Notes: a model not told the origin generated them from the letters alone. A stretch of DNA of 64,000 nt from Vibrio celticus (GCF_024347335.1 NZ_AP025463.1:1302001-1366000), one strand, 5' to 3'; shown: positions 17,109 to 27,235, counted from the stretch's first letter. Translations and numbers: made by a program.

Positions 17109-20100
17109 TTAATGTATTTCATCACTGTGAGTTAGCTTGTCTTGGCGGCTAAACAATGCTTTTAAATCCTCCAATGCTGCGTACAAGCATGGCAGAAGAA
17201 TTAGCGTGATGAGTGTAGCAACTAAAATGCCGAACCCTAGCGATATCGCCATGGGAATCATGAGTTTAGCCTGATTGGTTGTTTCAAATATCATGGGGGC
17301 TAAGCCACCAAAGGTTGTCAGTGTCGTTAATATAATCGGGCGAAAGCGTCGTGAACTTCCTTTGATGATAGCTAAAAATACCTCAGTTTTTTGCGTTCGA
17401 TGTCGATTTACTTCATTAACTAAAATCAAGCTGTCATTAATAACTACCCCACTCAATGCCAAGATACCCAGTAAACTGACAATGCTCATAGAGTAACCCA
17501 AAAGTAGGTGCCCAAAAACCGCGCCAATAAGACCAAAAGGAATAATCGACATTATAATGAGAGGTTGTAGATAGCTCCTAAATGGGATGGCGAGTAGGCA
17601 ATATATGGCTAGGGCGACCAGTGCGCCATTGACGGCTAGTGAGGCCATGCTTTCTTTCTGTTCTGCTTGGTCTCCTCGAAATCCAATCACTAAGCCTGGG
17701 TATTGAGCTTTTAGCTGAGGAAATACTTCTCTAGACAATGTCTGCGAGAGCGCCATCGATTCAGAAGAGGGTGTAATATCGGCGCTTACGGTTACACGGC
17801 GGCGGTTGTCCCTGCGGTGTATCGCGGAGGCTGAATATTCCCTATGTATTTCTGCAACTTGGGATAACGGGATGTACTGCTGCCCAACTCTAATAGGCAA
17901 TTGCTCCAAATGATAGACGCTGGAACGTTGTGATTCTGGCAATTGCACCATGACGTCAACTTCATCACTGCCACGTTGTTGTCGTATTGCTCGTACGCCA
18001 TTAAATGCGTACCTAACCTGACGAATTAAGCTTTGTTCCGTCAGTCCCATACGAATTCCCTCAGGTAGTAATTTGAGTGAAATTTGTTGGCTACCAGACA
18101 TTAAGCTGTTCTCTATATCAACTACGCCATGATAGCCTTCTAGTGATGTCGCTAGTGCTTCGGAGGCATCGGCAAGCATATCACTATTTCTATGGGTGAG
18201 TTCTAACGTGACACCGGCAACGTCAGCACCCGGTCCACTACCGGTAGCAGAAAAGCGCACGGCATTGGCTTGCGGTATATCACCAGTGGCTGTGCGCCAA
18301 AGTAGAGATACTTTTCGTGTAGACAGACTACGAATTTCCGAAGGCTGTAAGAAGATCCTCGATATAATGACAAATTCACCGTCACGGCTCCACATTTGAG
18401 TGGCTACCCCTTTGGCGAGCTCAGCAGCGCCATTGTTTGCGATGACCTCTTGAGCCGCATTTTCGAGCTGTTCTCGAACCTGATGTGCCTCGTCTGCTGA
18501 ACTTCCAACAGGCATAAAAGCGCGTGCGACGGAAAATTCAGCCTCTACACGAGGCATGGTACTAAAGCCCATGTGTCCTCCTGAAACAAACGCGATAGAG
18601 GCACTGAGTAATACAATAGCAATAGCAATGACGAGGTAACGCCATTGTAATAGCCGACGTAGGGCTGGGACGTACCATCGCTTAATAAAGCGTTGCAGGA
18701 GTGTATCAACTTTGCTCTGAACGCAGTGAAACGGTCGTATCCACGCCGATTGCGTTTTATTGTTTATGTGTGCGACATGAGCAGGAAGGATAAAGAGCGT
18801 TTCTACCCACGAGATGACAAATACGGTCGCAACAACGATGGGGATAACTTTAAATGTCAGTCCAAGTGTTCCGGGAAGAAACCAAATAGGGATGAAGGCG
18901 ACGATATTGGTCAAAATACTGAACGTGAGCGGGACGGAAATCTCTTTGGCACCAATAATCGCGGCATCAATAAAATTCATTCCCTGACTCATTTTCTCAT
19001 GAATATTCTCCCCCGCGATAATGGCGTCATCGACGACGATGCCTAGTGCGATGATGAAGGCAAACATGGAAATCATGTTGATGGACACATCCATACCAGG
19101 CAGGAACAACATCGCTCCGAGAAACGAAGTAGGAATTCCCATTGTGACCCAAAATGCCAGTCTGACGTCCAAAAATAGCGTGAGGACAATGAGCACTAGG
19201 ACAAGGCCGCTAAAGGCGTTTTTTAGCAGTAATTCCATACGCTGTTCATAAATAATGGCATCGTCATTAACGATGTCGATACTCATGCCTGGTGACAAAG
19301 ACGAGGTGAGTTCGGGCATTAACGCATGAACGGATTTTGAAATGGAGACGGGGGTTTGGTCTGCGACGCGATAAATACGAATGCTAGCAGAAGGCTGCCC
19401 GTTATAATAAAAGCGGTTGTGCCTATTGGCAAACCCGTCTTGGACGTGAGCAATATCCTCGATGTTTAATGTGGCACCGGAAGATGTCTTTTTGACGATG
19501 ACGTCATCAAATTCTTTTGCCCACCCTCGACTCTCATCAATTTGTAGCAGAATGTCTCCGCCAGAGGTTTCAATTCTTCCACCGGATTGATTGACGGAGT
19601 GACGTCTTACACTATTGGCAACTTCATCAATGGTAAGTCCATATTGCTGTAAGGTGTGGCTATCTACTTGAATTTGAACTTGGTATTTGGGAAAACCTGC
19701 AATTTCTACTTGAGTGACGTCACGAGCTGAGAGCAACATACTTCTCAGCTCTGTTGCCATTTCTTTGAGTGCAACCGGACTAACATCGCCGTACAAAATG
19801 AGCTCCATGGACTCGTCACGTGTCTGTTTTCGGGAAATGTTAGGTTTCTCCGCACCATCTGGGAGAGAGGCAGCATTGACGGCACTTTCCACTTCTCTAA
19901 GCACACGGTCAACATTGACGTTATTGATAAGCTCTGCGGTTATATTCGTACCTGCTGAGTTTGCCCAACCATGAACTTCTTTAATGCCTTCTATGCCACT
20001 GATAGCGTTTTCGATAGGCAGAGTGACACCTTGTTCCATTTCTAGCGGAGTTGAACCGGGATAATGCACCCATATACGAATAGAATTGTGCTGAAAATTT

Positions 20101-20225
20101 GGGTAGACCTCTTTTTTTATCTGCCATGACATGAGTAACCCACCAATGATGAAAAACAACATGAGGAGGTTAGCGGTGACGACGTTGTTCGCCATCCAAG
20201 CGATGGCGCCTTTGGCGTTACTCAT
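17109..20225 (-). CDS. RND-family efflux transporter permease
   Basis: A 1038-residue inner-membrane pump of the AcrB/MdtB superfamily. The first transmembrane segment (NVVTANLLMLFFIIGGLLMSW) precedes a large periplasmic loop (KEVYPNF, YPGSTPLEMEQGVTLPIENA). The proton-relay pair of the family is present in ALGIVVDDAI, near residue 400. The second half repeats the plan (LQPLIIMSIIPFGLIGAVFG, RRFRPIILTTLTTFGGLAPM). It probably drives proton-coupled export of small toxic compounds. Its start overlaps the membrane-fusion gene by eight bases, so the three efflux genes form one operon. No substrate can be deduced. Confidence 0.92.
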   Translation of the reverse strand: MSNAKGAIAWMANNVVTANLLMLFFIIGGLLMSWQIKKEVYPNFQHNSIRIWVHYPGSTPLEMEQGVTLPIENAISGIEGIKEVHGWANSAGTNITAELINNVNVDRVLREVESAVNAASLPDGAEKPNISRKQTRDESMELILYGDVSPVALKEMATELRSMLLSARDVTQVEIAGFPKYQVQIQVDSHTLQQYGLTIDEVANSVRRHSVNQSGGRIETSGGDILLQIDESRGWAKEFDDVIVKKTSSGATLNIEDIAHVQDGFANRHNRFYYNGQPSASIRIYRVADQTPVSISKSVHALMPELTSSLSPGMSIDIVNDDAIIYEQRMELLLKNAFSGLVLVLIVLTLFLDVRLAFWVTMGIPTSFLGAMLFLPGMDVSINMISMFAFIIALGIVVDDAIIAGENIHEKMSQGMNFIDAAIIGAKEISVPLTFSILTNIVAFIPIWFLPGTLGLTFKVIPIVVATVFVISWVETLFILPAHVAHINNKTQSAWIRPFHCVQSKVDTLLQRFIKRWYVPALRRLLQWRYLVIAIAIVLLSASIAFVSGGHMGFSTMPRVEAEFSVARAFMPVGSSADEAHQVREQLENAAQEVIANNGAAELAKGVATQMWSRDGEFVIISRIFLQPSEIRSLSTRKVSLLWRTATGDIPQANAVRFSATGSGPGADVAGVTLELTHRNSDMLADASEALATSLEGYHGVVDIENSLMSGSQQISLKLLPEGIRMGLTEQSLIRQVRYAFNGVRAIRQQRGSDEVDVMVQLPESQRSSVYHLEQLPIRVGQQYIPLSQVAEIHREYSASAIHRRDNRRRVTVSADITPSSESMALSQTLSREVFPQLKAQYPGLVIGFRGDQAEQKESMASLAVNGALVALAIYCLLAIPFRSYLQPLIIMSIIPFGLIGAVFGHLLLGYSMSIVSLLGILALSGVVINDSLILVNEVNRHRTQKTEVFLAIIKGSSRRFRPIILTTLTTFGGLAPMIFETTNQAKLMIPMAISLGFGILVATLITLILLPCLYAALEDLKALFSRQDKLTHSDEIH

Positions 20226-21510
20226 GGCCCTGTGCTCCTATTTCATTCGCGGCGGTTTGGTTATTATGTGATTCAAACTGCGCGAGGTTTCGTGCTTCTA
20301 GCTGAATACCTGAGACTGCGCCGGGGATAGGTGTAGTGACAATGTATTCATCTTGGGTTAGTCCTTTATCAATTAGCACGTAATCTTGTTCGCGAAAGGC
20401 AATCGATACATTTCGTGAGGCTAATTTATGTTGTTCATCCATCACCCAGATAGATTGACCTTTTTCTAGGTAACGACGGGGTACTTTGACAACGTTGTCG
20501 AAGGGTTTAGTGTCTATCTCAGCTTGTAAGAAGGCGTTAAGTAGTACTTGAGGTTGCTGGGCGTTCTTTGGTTGTATTGCTAATGGGTCATGGATTTCAA
20601 TTAGTAGAGAGGCGGATTTAATTTGGCTATCTAGGTTGGGTAGCTGGCTCACGACGCAACCTTTTCGTGATTGATTGTACTGCCATTCGTTAGGGTTTTT
20701 TATGGTGACAGACGCGCCTAAACACTCAGTCCCTGCTTTGGTTTTAGTGTACGTTTTAGGAACATCGATAAGACGAAGTTGCGAGGCCGGAACACTGACT
20801 TTGAGATAAAATGAATCGGTTGCGACGAGGTCAATAAGCGAAGTGTTGTCTCTAAGTAGTGCACCTTTCGACAAGGTCATATCAGCGATCTGTGCATCAA
20901 AAGGGGCATAAATGGACGTACGTGATAATTGCAGCTCAGCCCGTTGCAACAACGCTTCATGTTTTGCTAATTCAGCTTTTATTTGAGCTAATTGCGGTCC
21001 CCTAAGTACTAGCGTTAATTGTTCAGGAGATAAGTGTCTTCCTGAAAGTTTATATTCAATTTCGGCTGCTTTCCTACGCCCGTCTTCGGCTTGGAATAAT
21101 GCTTGTTGGCGGGCAAGGTTTGCTTTTGCTTCAAGTACCGCTAACTCATGTTCTCGTGAATCAATATTAAGCAGCTTTTCGCCTTTAGAAACAAAACCAC
21201 CAGGCAGGAGTTGAGCATTGACGTCGGTGACGATACCCCGTAATTGAGATCGCAGGTTAACCGACAATGTCGGCTCTACTTCGCCACTGACTCTGATGCT
21301 GGGTGTCTGTTGAGTAAATAAAATGGGCGCGATGTCGACAGCGCGCTTTGGTGGCTCTCCAACTCGCGTTCGACCCGGTGGTTTGCCCTCTAAAAAATGA
21401 GAGGTGATGAATACCCCAGCGATCAATATGAAGCAGGGTAGTAACACCTTTAGAGCGATTCTGATGCGCTGTGAGAGTTGTGATGGCTGGTGTTGAACCT
21501 TGGTTTTCAT
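20218..21510 (-). CDS. RND membrane-fusion (HlyD/AcrA-like) subunit
   Basis: 430 residues: a single N-terminal membrane anchor (ALKVLLPCFILIAGVFITSHF), a biotinyl-lipoyl-like domain (SGEVEPTLSVNLRSQLRGIV, GGFVSKGEKLLNIDSREHEL), a coiled-coil hairpin (about residues 125-200) and a beta-barrel domain with TSIYAPFDAQIADMTLSKGA. It connects the RND pump to the outer-membrane channel. It overlaps the upstream NodT gene by four bases (ATGA) and the downstream pump gene by eight, indicating tight operon structure. Confidence 0.9.
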   Translation of the reverse strand: MKTKVQHQPSQLSQRIRIALKVLLPCFILIAGVFITSHFLEGKPPGRTRVGEPPKRAVDIAPILFTQQTPSIRVSGEVEPTLSVNLRSQLRGIVTDVNAQLLPGGFVSKGEKLLNIDSREHELAVLEAKANLARQQALFQAEDGRRKAAEIEYKLSGRHLSPEQLTLVLRGPQLAQIKAELAKHEALLQRAELQLSRTSIYAPFDAQIADMTLSKGALLRDNTSLIDLVATDSFYLKVSVPASQLRLIDVPKTYTKTKAGTECLGASVTIKNPNEWQYNQSRKGCVVSQLPNLDSQIKSASLLIEIHDPLAIQPKNAQQPQVLLNAFLQAEIDTKPFDNVVKVPRRYLEKGQSIWVMDEQHKLASRNVSIAFREQDYVLIDKGLTQDEYIVTTPIPGAVSGIQLEARNLAQFESHNNQTAANEIGAQGHE

Positions 21511-22946
21511 TTTAATGTCTCATCGTGTGCGGGGTAACTCGGGCGTGGTTGAATAGAGGAGTGACCGCCTAGTGACTGATAAGTGGTGATACGGCTAAGT
21601 AACAACTGCCGTTCTGCAACTAATGACTGTTGTTCTAGGGTGAATAACCGTTCTTGAGCATTGAGTACATCTAAATAGCCTTGTGCGCCAAGGCTGTAAC
21701 GAATCGCTTCGGCATCCAAGGTGTTGGAAGCGAGCTTAGTTTGGCGTTTTAGCGACTGCAGAGTAGCTTGTTGCTGTTGTTCTTTTAAAAGGCTCACTTC
21801 TACTTCAGCGATGGCTTCGACGACGATTTGGGTATATTGGTGGAGTGCGCTTTGAGCATCAGCTTCGGCCGCTTTCTGCTGGTTCTTCAGTTTGCCAGCG
21901 TTGAAAAGCGGTGCATTTATTCGAATACCTAGCCCTAAGCGCCACAGGTCGATGCTGTCTAACATATCGCTTGATTGAAGTTGGCTGCTCAACGTGATGT
22001 TGGGGAGACGAGCACTTGCGGCTGCATCTGAACTCATTTCATAAGATTGATAGTGATACCATGCCCCTTTGACATCTGGACGTCGTTGCAATAATTCGGC
22101 GGGTAACCCAGCCATTGGCAATCCGGGATAGATAGGCAAGACTAACGTTGTCAAGTCAATGGCAGAGTTCGGCACGTTGCCAATCAATACATTAAGTTGT
22201 TTGGTTAACACGTCGAAATTGCTCTTTGCAGCGGCTTGTCTTGAATGTAGATTTTCAAGAAGCTGCTCTTGGCGCCAAACCGCACTGATACCTTCTTGGC
22301 CTGTTTTATATCGATGATCAGTGACTTCAGTAATGATCTTGGTATTGGATATTTGCATGCTGAGTATGTCGATGGATTTCTTTTGCTCAACGAGTTGGTA
22401 CCAAGTACGGGCGATACTCGCTGCTAATGTATCGCTGAATGCACGGAATTGTTCTTCTGTCGCGAGCAAGCTATAGAAAGCAGAATCAGACAGTGCCTGA
22501 TTTCTTCCCCATAAATCGAGCTCCCAACTTGCGTTTAAGGACGTAAATAGTGATGAGTGCTGGACAGTATCGTGATGTGAACTTCCTCGTTCCGCCTCGA
22601 CTTGGCTAGAGGCTGATGCCATCAGTTCAGGGTAGCGACGCGCATCCGCAACATTGGCTAATGCTCGTGCCTTCGTTAGCCTAGATTGAAAAGATTGTAG
22701 AGAATAGTTATCTGATAGCGCTTTATTGATCAGGGTATTTAAGGTTGGGTCGTTAAACTCTCGCCACCAATTATCATTCGTGCTAATGAAGCCTGTTTCG
22801 CTAAAACTATCAGGGTAGTCAACTAATAGAGGTTGAGGGTCGACTATGGCTGTTTTGCTACAGCCAAATAAAGTCATCGCCCCCAAGGAGACGGTGAGGA
22901 GTCTAGTTACTATTATGATGTTTAGCCGTGTGCCGTTGTGGTGCAT
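21507..22946 (-). CDS. NodT-type outer-membrane efflux lipoprotein
   Basis: 479 residues, first gene of the efflux operon. The signal peptide ends in the lipobox LFGC, so the product is probably lipidated. Two repeats of TolC-like helices follow (FNDPTLNTLINKALSDNYSL near the start, LRYSLGAQGYLDVLNAQERL-type pattern near the end), and WELDLWGRN and GLPAELLQRRPDVKGAWY are hallmarks of the NodT/OprM group. GAGG lies six bases before the ATG. It forms the outer-membrane duct for the RND pump downstream. Confidence 0.9.
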   Translation of the reverse strand: MHHNGTRLNIIIVTRLLTVSLGAMTLFGCSKTAIVDPQPLLVDYPDSFSETGFISTNDNWWREFNDPTLNTLINKALSDNYSLQSFQSRLTKARALANVADARRYPELMASASSQVEAERGSSHHDTVQHSSLFTSLNASWELDLWGRNQALSDSAFYSLLATEEQFRAFSDTLAASIARTWYQLVEQKKSIDILSMQISNTKIITEVTDHRYKTGQEGISAVWRQEQLLENLHSRQAAAKSNFDVLTKQLNVLIGNVPNSAIDLTTLVLPIYPGLPMAGLPAELLQRRPDVKGAWYHYQSYEMSSDAAASARLPNITLSSQLQSSDMLDSIDLWRLGLGIRINAPLFNAGKLKNQQKAAEADAQSALHQYTQIVVEAIAEVEVSLLKEQQQQATLQSLKRQTKLASNTLDAEAIRYSLGAQGYLDVLNAQERLFTLEQQSLVAERQLLLSRITTYQSLGGHSSIQPRPSYPAHDETLK

Positions 22947-22973
22947 GATGACCTCATAGAAAGGCTTTTCGTT

Positions 22974-23010
22974 ACATCAGTGGCAGAGTGAATTCACTCG
23001 CCACTGATGT
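22974..23010. terminator. long inverted repeat between efflux operon and GH3 gene
   Basis: Arms ACATCAGTGGC-GAGTG and CACTC-GCCACTGATGT with an AATT loop. The T-run (TTTTTCG) lies on the plus-strand side. On the minus strand it could still stop GH3 transcription from entering the efflux operon, but it lacks a good T tract in that direction. Confidence 0.5.
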
Positions 23011-23066
23011 TTTTCGTTTAATCGAGGGTTAGTACAAAACGGCTTGTACTGCCACCCAGATTATAT

Positions 23067-25685
23067 TCACTTAATAGTGAAAGATTTGGATAGGACAAGA
23101 TTGTCTGATGCGTTACCGACCATTACTTTATATTGGTCGCCTAACTGCCAACTGCTGGTGGATTCTTCCCAATAAGCAAGATCAGAGACATCAATGTTTA
23201 GCGTGACAGATTGGCTTTGACCTGCAGGCACACTCACTCGTTGGAACGCTTTAAGTCGTTGTTTAGGCTTTTCGCTACGCTCAAACATGTCAACAATGTA
23301 GGCTTGAACCACTTCGTCTCCGGCTAGGTCACCTGTATTTTCAACCTGCACCGATAGTTCGATTGTGCCGTCTGCTTTTACTGAGGTCGATTTCATCTCA
23401 AGATCTTTGAGGGTGAAGTTGGTGTAACTCAGTCCGTGACCAAATGCCCATAGAGGTTCTTTATCAAAATAAAGGTAGGTGCGGCCCTTAGTAATGTCGT
23501 AGTCGTTAAATGCAGGGAGATCTTGCCAAGATTTAACGAAGGTTAACGGTAATTTTCCTCCAGGGTTATTGTCACCAAACAGCGTATTGGCGATAGCGGC
23601 ACCACCTTGTTCGCCTGGGTACCAGCTTTGTAAAATGGCAGGAACGTTATTTTTCAACCACGGGCTTTCGATAGAAGATCCTGATTGCAACACAACGGCT
23701 GTTTTTGGATTGACCTTAACGATGCTTTTTAGCAAATCAATTTGTTCAGAAGGTAGTCCTTCAGAGGTACGGTCAATCGACTCTCGCTCATACTCTGTCG
23801 ATAAACCCATCACCGCGATGACGACATCAGCTTTCTTAGCTGCGTCTAGCTCGGCGCCTTCATAGGACGTGTCTTCTGACGGTAGTTCCCAACCAAATTT
23901 AACAGAGCGCTCGGTGCTGCCGCGTTTTTCCATCGCTAGGACAGTGAAGGTATAAGTTTGTTGAGAGTCTAATTCAATCTCTGTCGTCGTTCGAAGTGGC
24001 TCGTTGTTATTACCGTGGTCTCTGAAAATAGTGGAACCATCAATATCAAACACCATTTCATAGCCTTGAGATTCTACCCCCAATGTATACAAGCCGCTTT
24101 GCGGAGGAACGATCGTCGTTGTGTATTTTACGGCGAAATGTTCGTGGTTTAAGTTTTTGTGCGGTGGTTGATCGCCAAAGTCAAAATCAATATTTCCAAC
24201 GGTGTTATTTGCGACAGGGCTACCACTGCCATTACGGTTAGTATAATAATCAGCGGTCCACACACCTAGGCCTTGGTTATCAAGTAAGGTAATACTTTCA
24301 AGTGGGATTGGGTTCAGCTCACCTTGGTTGTGTGTCCATGGGATATACATGACGTCCACGTCATCACCAAGGTAATCGCGGATGCCTTGTAGTGGCGTGA
24401 TCGGATTTCTGGCTGTGCCAGAGTATGTGCCGAAGTTTAAGACGTTCGCATTAGGGCCAATGATAGCGACAGATTTTGTTGCTGTTTTGTCGATAGGTAA
24501 TACGGGCTGGCTCTCCACGGGTTCATTTTGTAACAAAACCATGCTTTTTTCTGCAAGTTCAAGCGCGAGTGGTTTAAATGTCGTCATTGTTTCAAACGGG
24601 ATATCTTTCCATGGCGACAGCTCTTCTGGGTCGAACATTCCGAGCCTCAAACCTACGCGCATTGTATTTCTAAATGCTCGGTCTAATTGATCACTGGTCG
24701 TTTTATTTTGAGCGATAGCAGTCATCGCTTCCTGGCGGAAAAGCCTGGTGTTATCAAAATCCAGTGTTTCAGCATTAAGTACTGCGGCAGTCGCATCAAC
24801 ATAGTTGTCATAGATGTCGTGGCCGTGGAAGCTACGCTCTCCCCAACCTTTAGTGGTCATCAGTACAGAGCCATAGTCACCGAGCACGAAGCCATCAAAT
24901 CCCCATTCTCCACGCAACACGTCTCGAACTAACCAGGTGTTGGTAACGGCAGGCTCGTTATTAAGCTTGTTATACGCTGTCATAACGATTTGTGCATTAG
25001 CCTCTTGAACCACTTGCTTGTAAGCTGGGAAATAATATTCGCGTAACTGCTTCTCTGAAATATTGGCATTACCGTTAAAGCGGTTGTGTTCTTCGTTGTT
25101 GGCGACGAAGTGTTTCGCACCGGCTGCCGTTTTCAGGTATTTAGGGTGATCACCTTGTAGACCTTGTACATAGTGGCTGGCCATTGTGCCATTAATTAAA
25201 GGGTCTTCGCCGTAAGCTTCTTGTGTTCGACCCCAACGAGGATCTCGAGCAATATTAATAACAGGAGACCAAAAAGTGAGTGGCCCCTTCTTACCATCTT
25301 TTAATACTGGGCCATTGTGGTACTGCGCTCTTGCTTCATCTGAAACTGCATCTCCCATTCTCTGAACGGCTTCTGGCGCCCATGTTGCGGCTAGCCCAAT
25401 GGATTGAGGAAAGACGGTCGCGGCGTTATTTCGAGGGGCTGCGAGGCCATGTAAAGCTTCGCCTGGCATAAAAGACTTTAATCCGTAGCGGGGAACACCT
25501 TTATTCCACAAGGTGATCATATGTCCTTTTTCTTCATCAGTTAAACGTTCACTGATATCGTTGAGTCGTTGTTCAATCGACAGAGTATGATCGTAAAAAG
25601 GAATATCCTTGTTAACGTTTGGTGGAGGGCTAGAATGTGCCGATGTACTCAACACGGCAAAACACAGCGGTAATACTTTTTTCAT
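23067..25685 (-). CDS. exported GH3 glycosidase with PA14 insert
   Basis: 872 residues with a signal peptide (MKKVLPLCFAVLSTSAHS). The GH3 TIM-barrel domain shows VFPQSIGLAATWAPE, INIARDPRWGRTQEAYGEDP and KHFVANNEEHNR. The nucleophile region reads FDGFVLGDYGS (near residue 268), so the usual SDW is GDY but the aspartate is kept. A PA14 carbohydrate-binding domain is inserted in the second domain at about residues 470-600 (LGVWTADYYTNRNGSG, SGLYTLGVESQGYEMVFDID). A C-terminal fibronectin-III-like domain ends the protein. It probably releases beta-linked sugars in the periplasm or outside. An AAACGTTT operator lies just upstream. Exact specificity (glucoside or xyloside) is not readable. Confidence 0.88.
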   Translation of the reverse strand: MKKVLPLCFAVLSTSAHSSPPPNVNKDIPFYDHTLSIEQRLNDISERLTDEEKGHMITLWNKGVPRYGLKSFMPGEALHGLAAPRNNAATVFPQSIGLAATWAPEAVQRMGDAVSDEARAQYHNGPVLKDGKKGPLTFWSPVINIARDPRWGRTQEAYGEDPLINGTMASHYVQGLQGDHPKYLKTAAGAKHFVANNEEHNRFNGNANISEKQLREYYFPAYKQVVQEANAQIVMTAYNKLNNEPAVTNTWLVRDVLRGEWGFDGFVLGDYGSVLMTTKGWGERSFHGHDIYDNYVDATAAVLNAETLDFDNTRLFRQEAMTAIAQNKTTSDQLDRAFRNTMRVGLRLGMFDPEELSPWKDIPFETMTTFKPLALELAEKSMVLLQNEPVESQPVLPIDKTATKSVAIIGPNANVLNFGTYSGTARNPITPLQGIRDYLGDDVDVMYIPWTHNQGELNPIPLESITLLDNQGLGVWTADYYTNRNGSGSPVANNTVGNIDFDFGDQPPHKNLNHEHFAVKYTTTIVPPQSGLYTLGVESQGYEMVFDIDGSTIFRDHGNNNEPLRTTTEIELDSQQTYTFTVLAMEKRGSTERSVKFGWELPSEDTSYEGAELDAAKKADVVIAVMGLSTEYERESIDRTSEGLPSEQIDLLKSIVKVNPKTAVVLQSGSSIESPWLKNNVPAILQSWYPGEQGGAAIANTLFGDNNPGGKLPLTFVKSWQDLPAFNDYDITKGRTYLYFDKEPLWAFGHGLSYTNFTLKDLEMKSTSVKADGTIELSVQVENTGDLAGDEVVQAYIVDMFERSEKPKQRLKAFQRVSVPAGQSQSVTLNIDVSDLAYWEESTSSWQLGDQYKVMVGNASDNLVLSKSFTIK

Positions 25686-25695
25686 AATGATTCCG

Positions 25696-25709
25696 TTGAA
25701 ACGTTTCTA
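25696..25709. promoter_or_regulatory. LacI-type operator, exported GH3 gene
   Basis: TTGAAACGTTTCTA, with a perfect GAAACGTTTC core, 11 bases before the GH3 start codon. Confidence 0.75.
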
Positions 25710-25717
25710 TTGAGAGT

Positions 25718-25748
25718 AAAAAAATGAAGAGTCAGATTGCTCTTCATT
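25718..25748 (-). terminator. sulfatase-maturase gene terminator
   Basis: On the minus strand, arms AATGAAGAG / CTCTTCATT followed by a T run, located after the maturase stop and directly before the GH3 operator. Confidence 0.75.
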
Positions 25749-25803
25749 AACGAATTAAACAAAGAATGTTAGCGTGTTCTTTAAACGAGGCTAGGACAGA
25801 ATG

Positions 25804-27105
25804 TTACCCGCAACAGCGTTTTGTTTTTTTGCCACTTCCACAATGACAAGGGCTATTACGACCTCCGGTGAATTGGTGGCTAGCAAGTTGTTTTTGCAAG
25901 TAGACGTACATGATGTCTGATGCTGGTCGACCGCGATTGATGAGGTCTCGCATGGTCTTCATATCTTTTTCTGTGTGTTTGAAAAAGGTTTGGTAGCCTT
26001 CGCAAAAATAGCTATGACCCGGCTGACCAGACTGAGAGACGGCAAAGCGATGTTTAGGGCAGCCACCATGGCAAGCAAATCGATATTCGCATTGTTTGCA
26101 TTGTAAAGTCAGGGTGTCTTTCTTAGCTTGGCCGAATTGATGGGCGCGATCGGTTTGGTTCATCTCTTTAATGCTATATTGATGAACATTGCCTAGTTTG
26201 TGCTCTGGGTAAACAAAATGGTCACAATTGTACATGTCACCGTTCGCTTCAAGAATGAAGGCATGACCACAGGTTTCTGATTGAACGCAAATACCAGACG
26301 GTTCATTACACCAAGTTGCCAATGTAGAATCGAAAGTGTTAACGAATATTTTGCCAACGTCTTTTTTCACCCAACGGTCAAAAATTCGATTCAGGAATTC
26401 ACCGTAAGCTTTTGGTGCAACCGACCATTGGGTTACCTTGGCTTCTTGAGAGTGTTCTGGGCTGATTAAGTACAAACCATTTTCTGATTTTGTCTGAGCT
26501 TCACGTTCGACAATAGGAATGAACTGTAAATAAGAGGAACCAATGCCGACCAGAAAGTCATATATTTCTTCTGGATATTTGGCATTTTCGTTATTTATAA
26601 CTGTCAAAGTATTGAAATCAACGGAGTGTTCCTTCATTAAATCAATAGCGGCCATTACTTTAGCATGGCTTGGATTGCCTGAACGTGATACTCGGTAATG
26701 ATCATGTACGTGGGCGGGTCCATCGATGGAAATACCAATTAAAAAGTTGTGTTGCTTAAAGAACTGACACCACTCTTCGTTTAATAAAAGGCCGTTGGTT
26801 TGGAATGCATTCGTGATGCGGTGATGTTTTTTATACTTATTTTGAAATTCAACGGCTTTGCGGAAAAAGTCCAAACCAAGCAGCGTTGGCTCACCACCTT
26901 GCCAGGCAAATTCAATGTGCTCGCCATCTTGTGCGTCGATATATTGTTGGACGTACAACTCAAGAGTGCTTTCCGACATTTTCCATTGGCTTTTGCGTTC
27001 TGGATAAAGCTTTTCCTTCTCTAGGTAAAAGCAATAAGTACAATCCAAGTTACAAACGGAACTGCTGGGTTTTGCCATTACGTGACATTGATTAGCGGAA
27101 GTCAT
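25804..27105 (-). CDS. anaerobic-type sulfatase-maturating radical SAM enzyme
   Basis: 433 residues. The enzyme converts the active-site cysteine of sulfatases to formylglycine in the cytoplasm before export. The radical SAM cluster motif CxxxCxxC is at residues 18, 22 and 25 (VCNLDCTYCFYLEKEKLYP). The SPASM-type cysteine clusters that bind two more iron-sulfur centres follow (SGICVQSETCGHAF, MYNCDHFVYP, CKQCEYRFACHGGCPKHRF). All intact sulfatases in this locus carry a Cys-type CxPSR site, which fits. Unusually, the last 17 residues (NSPCHCGSGKKTKRCCG) form a SEC-C zinc-binding motif. It has its own operator upstream and terminator downstream. Confidence 0.93.
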   Translation of the reverse strand: MTSANQCHVMAKPSSSVCNLDCTYCFYLEKEKLYPERKSQWKMSESTLELYVQQYIDAQDGEHIEFAWQGGEPTLLGLDFFRKAVEFQNKYKKHHRITNAFQTNGLLLNEEWCQFFKQHNFLIGISIDGPAHVHDHYRVSRSGNPSHAKVMAAIDLMKEHSVDFNTLTVINNENAKYPEEIYDFLVGIGSSYLQFIPIVEREAQTKSENGLYLISPEHSQEAKVTQWSVAPKAYGEFLNRIFDRWVKKDVGKIFVNTFDSTLATWCNEPSGICVQSETCGHAFILEANGDMYNCDHFVYPEHKLGNVHQYSIKEMNQTDRAHQFGQAKKDTLTLQCKQCEYRFACHGGCPKHRFAVSQSGQPGHSYFCEGYQTFFKHTEKDMKTMRDLINRGRPASDIMYVYLQKQLASHQFTGGRNSPCHCGSGKKTKRCCG

Positions 27106-27221
27106 TGCTTCTCCTCAGTCGATCGATATTTAAATTAGTGGTGTTCTGTTTAGCCATATCCGTGATTACCACTGCTCCACCTTGGAGGAAGTTGCCGTAA
27201 TGGCGACTTATTGTGAATCTG

Positions 27222-27235
27222 TTTAAACGTTTATA
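27222..27235. promoter_or_regulatory. LacI-type operator, maturase gene
   Basis: TTTAAACGTTTATA, perfect AAACGTTT core, 117 bases upstream of the maturase start. Confidence 0.65.

Noticed and set aside
20218..21510. The membrane-fusion protein as the missing partner of the adhesin exporter
   Set aside because: It is co-encoded with an RND pump and a NodT channel, so it belongs to the efflux system.
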